Positions 59,201-64,000 of a stretch of 64,000 bases of DNA are shown piece after piece. The notes beneath the pieces were generated by a model, which was not told the origin of the DNA, did no database searches, and saw nothing but the letters and a program-made list of their open reading frames with translations. Origin of the DNA: Ustulina deusta (lineage: Eukaryota > Ascomycota > Sordariomycetes > Xylariales > Xylariaceae). The position numbers were made by a program, and so were the translations under genes. The stretch is from assembly GCA_023159155.1 (NCBI GenBank), contig JAJNNX010000010.1:496001-560000 (forward strand). The letters are read 5' to 3'. Positions within the stretch are counted from its first letter, which is position 1. Each line of letters opens with the position of its first letter.

Positions 59201-61652
59201 AGCTATCTTTTTCCGAAGATGGGCTCAATAAACGCTTGAAAATCGTTTCGAGATCGACCGTCTTCCTGACACCGAGTGCAGACAAGAATTTTTCCTTCAA
59301 TTGTGGGCATTCGATAGTCGGAAGATCGTCAAATAGCTTCACAGATGGGAAGAACGACTCCATTGGTTTCCTCATGCCTAGTTTAGTGGGCATGACGGTG
59401 TGAGCCTTCAGTAATGACACAATTGTATCTCTTGAGAATTGGCTCTGGCTATCCCATCCCTTCGATAATACAGACAGAATACGGGTTGCAAACTCAGGAG
59501 ACTTAGTTATGTCTTGATCTGTAGACCTGTTGGACCGGGTGTCGATCAAGAAATTAAGCCAAGGCGAGAGATCCAAAGGTTCCCAAAGCAGTGCTCGCAG
59601 CTCTTGAATACTGCAGCCTTTGGTATACTCAAATGGGATGGTGGTTGGAGGAATTGGTAAACCTGGTGGAATTTTTTGTGCTGTCAGAAAATTCCGAATA
59701 CTTCCAAGCGCGATGATATCGCCTTGGTCGCGATCATCTTTTTTATTCACCACAGCAACGGCAACATCGAGCAGTCTATTTCGGCTTGATAAATCGAGAT
59801 CACCTTGTAAAGCTTTCTTTGCTACCCATTCAATAAAGTTGGGGAGTTGAGCTTCCGTGAGGGGTTTTGTTGAAAGCTCTTCGTGCACATCTTCAATAGT
59901 GATTTGCGAGAGTAGGTCAAAATCAATCAACTTTCGCACAAAGCCAATTGTTTCTAACTCAGGCGGGACTACAGGAATGCCCTGAACAAATTTCTCTAGT
60001 TCCTGAGAACCAAGCCGGACCTTGCTTGTGGGAAGTACACCTCGGGTGCTATATATTTCCACGAATGGCTTTTTATATGCCGTCCAGAAGGCCTCCTCGA
60101 TCGTTTGAGAAACGTGACCACTTGGAGTAGAGTCACCGAACGTGAACGCTTTTAGAAGATGCAAAGCTTCAGGTATGAATATGGCAGCCTCCTTTGAAGT
60201 TATGCTAGTGCCCGCGGCTTCCGCGGCTCTTTGCAGCTTTGTTTGAAGCTCAGTCATCTCATGTGCGAAAGCCAGCCTTGTCAAAATACCTGCTGCTCGT
60301 AACATTTCGAGATTCCATGTCCGAACCCATCTCGCGTTCAAGTCAATGGCTTCACGCTCTACAGTCGGTATGACAGAAGGAGCGGATATATGCATACCGC
60401 TGCCAGTTGTCTGAGTAGTTGGAAATCCGATGAAGATTCGGCCACCCTTTTTGCTTGGGAGCACTGAAGCAAAAACATCAGTAGCCGCGGAAACCGCGCC
60501 TTGCCCCTGCGAGCTCTCAGATGCTTGTGTCTCGTCATATGAAGATGTCAGAATAGACAGCTTCGCAAGCTTCGGTGGGGGCTTCTTAGTGGCCCTTTCT
60601 AATTCGGATGCAAAGCTTGCAGTTACGGATGTCATAACCGCGCCTGTAGTGACTCGGAGAAAGATACTTGATGTTGACAATGCAGTAATGTCTTCAGAAA
60701 TAGTGGCCTGGGCAGCTTTCTCCTCTCTTGAGGCCTTCGTGGCCTTCGTGGAGCTCGCCGTAAGTCGAGAGAAAAAGCTTCGTAGTGACGGCATCTCAGA
60801 AGTTCCCAAGCCGTATGCCTCGTTTTTTGTTGTGGCTACTTGAGGCTTCCATCCTATAGCGTTCATATAAGAAGCATCAATTTGGGCGCTGGAGCGGTCG
60901 ACACTCCGGACCGTCATGAGACGTTCCCTCGTCACCATATCCATATCTCTCGGAATGGCTACATCCACACTAGGACTTGCCTTCTTCTGCAAAGAAAGGA
61001 TCTTGTAGTCATCTATCCAGAACTCAATGTGTTCCAATGCCACAAACGTCAAGCTCGTTGCTAAGAACTGACCCACAGAGAGTAGGTTAGGCAACGTGGT
61101 CGTGGTATTTCGGTAATCAAGAACGAAGGCAGTATCAGGGCTGCACTGACCCTCGGAAAGCTGCAGCTTTCTGGTAAAGAGTGCGTTTCCTTTCCAGTAA
61201 AAGGCCATGGCCTCACTGCCTGAACTGACGAAGGGCTCCTCGCAATCGGCAAAGACGCTATAGAACCCCACACCAAATGCACCGATCTTGGTCTCGTCCG
61301 GGTTTCCTTCGGCTATCCTTTTGAGCCTGCCCCAATCTGTCTTCGTGAAGGGCTGACCATTATTCTGGACCACAAGACGACGAAGGGTGTGATGCGTAAT
61401 TATATGCTTCAGTATTTCGGATCGGTCGGCCATTGTCGGAAAGGGTACTTGGGTCGAGGGCAGAGTTTCCCACTTGATCTTCACGGTTGTCGCTTGGGCA
61501 TCGGCGGCATTCTGGATGAGTTCTCGTAGGGTTGTCCATTCTCCCGAATACCTCGCAAGGACTTTGTCTATCAATGCTCTGGTATCAACGGTGACGGCTT
61601 CCTCATCTTCCCCATCTCTCAGGGCCGCAGCGCGAAGTCTTCCATAATCCAT
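56270..61652 (-). CDS. giant Hsp90/sacsin-type ATPase of the DUF3684 family with C-terminal HExxH
   Basis: Two exons, 61652-56503 and 56432-56270 (70-bp intron, phase 2), 1770 residues, by far the largest gene here. Residues 40-270 form a GHKL ATP-binding domain: TLRELIQNAADAQ (N-box, residues 41-53), VVQNNGQPFTKTDW (96-109, where Hsp90 has a DxGxG loop) and IGAFGVGFYSVFADCEEP (glycine-rich lid). This layout is closest to sacsin. I recognise the body as the fungal DUF3684 family, whose role is unknown. A coiled, Ala/Arg/Glu/Gln-rich stretch follows at about 1470-1530 (LRAKAAEARIAEEERQRALDAE as parts). Near the end, LAHELAHNIIQPHNADH gives His1699-Glu-x-x-His1703, a further His1709 and Glu1718 just after the exon junction, the spacing of zinc peptidases. 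No signal peptide or membrane helix seen. The protein ends APPPYREH. Confidence 0.9.
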
Positions 61653-62653
61653 CCTGCCTACTTGTGACGTGCTGGGAAGGCGTCGGTTCAGCGGGCATAA
61701 CGGTTTGGGTTCTTCTTGGGAACAGCCACGGGCCAGGAATCCTTATATACTCTAAAGCGCTAGGAAATGGCACATGTGACGGCCGGGGGGGCAAGGCTGA
61801 CGCTTGGCTCGAGAAGGATCTCGCTGGGTATTCCTCGACTCCAAACACCTTGATGGTTCGGGGCAGTGCTGGAATAGAAATAGAGCGAAGTCTCGCACCC
61901 CCTACGGAATGGGCCAAGTGCAGGAGAGGAAATTGTTGAAAGAACGACAAAGGCACAACACTCGTGGTTATGTCGGGTCAACTCGGTATTCATGCAGGTA
62001 CCATGGTCTCAGTCCCAGCTGAGGCTCAGTTTGATGATGACGATGTGGTTATGTGAGAAATGCAAGGGCTTAGGTAAGTACTGCCACTTTCAAAAACTAT
62101 AAGCTGGTAGGTACTTAAGGTACTTCATTATAATATGTACCTAGGTAGGTAGGATGCCCTACTTCGTGCTAGGTAGACTAAGCTCAGGCCGTTATTAAGT
62201 CGAGTTCCCAGGCCGTCGCCCGAGTCCAGGCCCGTAATTCGTGCAGTAACTCCACTAAGTCCGTGGGGAAACCACCTGGCAGGTACCTATTACATGTAGG
62301 TACAGCCGCCAGAGCACTGCGCTGGACACTCACTACCTTAGGTAGGTACCTAGGGTAAACCATACCGCCATCATGACCTTACGCAGGAAATTCGAGGTTA
62401 CGGAGTTCCAACATTCTATTAGAACCCAGGCAAGGACGTGTCCTCACGGCTATGTCTCAAGCAATAACAATCCGTCAAACCCTCAAATAAAAGCCAAGTC
62501 AGCTCTCCAGATACCGGTCCAGCCACCCATAGATTTCTGCAACGTTCCTCAATCCAGAAGAGGGGCACACATTCCTAGATCCATCAATTCGGGCCCTGTT
62601 AAGATAGTTACGACAGTAGTACACTTGGCACTGAGTATAAATATACGTAGGAT
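61653..62653. other. intergenic gap upstream of the Hsp90-like ATPase gene
   Basis: 1.0 kb between two minus-strand genes. A cluster of TACCTAGGTA-type words sits at 62106-62356. The bases next to the ATPase start lack a clear leader composition. No gene seen. Confidence 0.6.
62106..62356. repeat. cluster of TACCTAGGTA-type palindromic words
   Basis: Words such as ggtaggtacttaaggtac, atgtacctaggtaggtagg, tgctaggtagac, caggtacctattacatgtaggtac and ctaccttaggtaggtacctaggg within 250 bases upstream of the Hsp90-like ATPase gene. Confidence 0.7.
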
Positions 62654-63469
62654 TTAATCTCTTTCCCGACTGCTTCGCCGGTAGCGTCGTGGATTCTTGT
62701 CTCCCCTTCGGTCTCTTGACCTCGATCTATGACCTTCTCTAGGAGCCCGCCTGTACTCGGCGCCTTCTATACTACGGCTTCTATTTCGGTCCCTTCCGTG
62801 CGATCTTTCGAACCTGCGTGTCTCTCTTTCGCTACTGTAATTTCTCTGCTTGTGATGGCCGCGCCTATCGTCTCTGTGGTCTGTTGGGCGAGGGCGATGT
62901 GTCTCATATCTTCCTCCTGGTGACCTATCGCGACGCCTATCCCCGTCTCGCTCGTGATCGCGGTGACGCTGTCGTCTCCGGTCTGGATCTCGGCTTCGGC
63001 TTCGGCTGCGATGTCTGCGTCTGTGTCGCCCCTCCGAGTCTCCATGATGCTTCGGCGCCCTTGGACGGTTCTCGTCTAGTTTGGGGCCTTCGGCCTGAGG
63101 TGCAAGATCATTTTGTGGTGGAATTCGAGATCCGCCAACATCCACTGTATTCGCCCCAGTAGCATTTCGTGGGGCGACGGGAAGTCCTAGGGCGCGAGCC
63201 AATGCATCCTCTTCGGCTTCCTTGATCTGCTTCAGCTCCTCCTTCCGCTCGCGGGCAGCTTTCTCCTCTGGCGTCTCGTTAGAAGACGAGTCGGCCGCAT
63301 CCGCTTTCGCATACCATGTAAGATCCCGCCCCTTCTGCCAGCGCCCGACAGGGGCTTTCAAGCTGTGCCCAAGATAATTTTCACGGTGAGCAGAGGATGC
63401 GACATCTCCCCAATCAAAATTGACTCCGCCACGCGATCCTGTTTTGCGGATACTCGAGACGAGATCCAT
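62654..63469 (-). CDS. MMTAG2-like RS-rich nuclear protein
   Basis: Single exon, 271 residues. The first 60 residues are the conserved domain of multiple-myeloma tumour-associated protein 2 (also called kinase phosphorylation protein): GGVNFDWGDVASSAHRENYLGHSLKAPVGRWQKGRDLTWYAK, of which RENYLG, APVGRWQ and DLTWYAK are the diagnostic blocks. A short coiled, Glu/Lys-rich helix follows (EEKAARERKEELKQIKEAEEDALARALGLP), then more than 140 residues of Arg-Ser, Arg-Asp and Arg-His dipeptides ending SSRERD. The RS tail suggests a nuclear, splicing-speckle protein phosphorylated by SR kinases; no molecular role is established for the family. ATG at 63469 is the only start before the conserved domain. 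Confidence 0.88.
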   Translation of the reverse strand: MDLVSSIRKTGSRGGVNFDWGDVASSAHRENYLGHSLKAPVGRWQKGRDLTWYAKADAADSSSNETPEEKAARERKEELKQIKEAEEDALARALGLPVAPRNATGANTVDVGGSRIPPQNDLAPQAEGPKLDENRPRAPKHHGDSEGRHRRRHRSRSRSRDPDRRRQRHRDHERDGDRRRDRSPGGRYETHRPRPTDHRDDRRGHHKQRNYSSERETRRFERSHGRDRNRSRSIEGAEYRRAPREGHRSRSRDRRGDKNPRRYRRSSRERD

Positions 63470-63939
63470 GATCGGTAAGGGTATGTTACGAATTAACCGC
63501 GTAGTATAAGTTGGTTTGAGCGCATTTAGGTTATTCGGCGTAGGGGATGCTTTGATTGAAGTTAAAGAGATGTTGTGGTCGTGGGACCATCACAGGATAG
63601 AATGAATGCAGACAGAGAGCAGAAGGCTGGGACTCTGCCTGGTGGCATTAGATACCTAAGGTAGTGCCCTGCTTACAATAGGCGTTTCCACAAGGGACCT
63701 CGTAGCGCATTGTACTGTAGGGTACCTACCTACCTAGGTACTTACTTACACTAAGGCACCTGCCCCGCCAAACCACAGCACATGGGTATCCCTGTCGATT
63801 GACGTTCGCGCTCCACTAAAACTTCAACTTCCTCCGAGACCTCGGCACTGAAACATATCGACATCTTCAACCTCATCACAGCTATCACGAACCTCGCGCC
63901 CGTTATCACTGCACCATTCTCGCCATCGCGGTAAAGATC
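63470..63939. other. divergent promoter region MMTAG2-like / MED6
   Basis: 470 bases between two starts, with a run of TACCTAGGTA-type words at about 63650-63750 (agatacctaaggtag, gggtacctacctacctaggtac). No other feature seen. Confidence 0.6.
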
Positions 63940-64000
63940 ATGGCTGCTCAAAATGAGCCGCCTCTGGACGAGATCCAGTGGCGCCACCCGCAGTCAGTAC
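63940..64000 (+). CDS. med6: probable Mediator subunit MED6, 5' end only
   Basis: The last 61 bases encode MAAQNEPPLDEIQWRHPQ and then run off the window, perhaps into a first intron. The PLDE-x-Q-W start is the hallmark of MED6 from yeast (TPLDELQWKSPEW) to filamentous fungi. By family MED6 sits in the Mediator head and is needed for activated transcription by RNA polymerase II. With only about 20 codons the call rests on this single motif. Confidence 0.6.
   Translation, partial: MAAQNEPPLDEIQWRHPQSV

Overview
The window reads as a nuclear chromosome segment of a filamentous ascomycete (Pezizomycotina, probably a Sordariomycete; I cannot place it further). The reasons are many short GT-AG introns of about 48-160 bp with CTAAC or CTGAC branch sites, fungus-specific families (PTH11/SAT4-type rhodopsin-domain receptor, DFG5/DCW1 wall mannosidase, the DUF3684 ATPase, filamentous-type VAC8), and no bacterial operons, CRISPR arrays or intact transposons. 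I rebuilt 25 protein-coding genes. Most are spliced, so their exons appear in several frames; each multi-exon model below was checked for intron phase and a continuous reading frame.

Layout. 0-3.2 kb: the 3' end of a cytochrome P450 (+) converging on a DHA1-type MFS exporter (-), possibly the edge of an accessory or metabolite cluster that starts to the left. 5.8-19.9 kb: housekeeping and cell-wall genes: VAC8 (+), mitochondrial inner-membrane protease IMP1 (-), mitochondrial IF-3 (+), GPI-type GH76 mannosidase (-), a SET/VPS75-like histone chaperone (-), TIM22 (+) and a membrane-anchored GH16 glucanase (-). 21.6-30.1 kb: splicing factor PRP45/SNW1 (-), a p24 cargo receptor (-), a membrane-anchored PhoD-like phosphatase (+) and an unrecognised two-helix membrane protein with a long disordered tail (-). 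30.1-33.6 kb is gene-poor, with one possible decayed HET-domain fragment. 33.6-39.4 kb is more accessory: the rhodopsin-domain receptor (+), trimethyllysine dioxygenase (+, first step of carnitine synthesis, 11 exons) and an SDR polyol/sorbose-type reductase (+). 41.9-50.9 kb: calcineurin A (+), a cyclase-family protein (+), a HAD phosphatase (-) and a 2-oxoglutarate dioxygenase (+). 50.8-63.5 kb: a PAC3-like proteasome chaperone (-), DEAH helicase ECM16/DHR1 (+), a 1770-residue Hsp90/sacsin-type ATPase with a C-terminal HExxH motif (-), and an MMTAG2-like RS protein (-). The window ends in the first codons of a probable MED6 gene (+).

The genes do not form one pathway. Several pairs share divergent promoters (IMP1/mtIF3, SET-like/TIM22, p24/PhoD-like, PAC3-like/ECM16), and clusters of TACCTAGGTA-type palindromic words sit mainly in those intergenic gaps. 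The observation most worth following is the Hsp90-like ATPase fused to a candidate zinc-peptidase motif. Next are the unusual splicing structures (GC-AG intron, 12-nt and 24-nt exons, stop-free introns).
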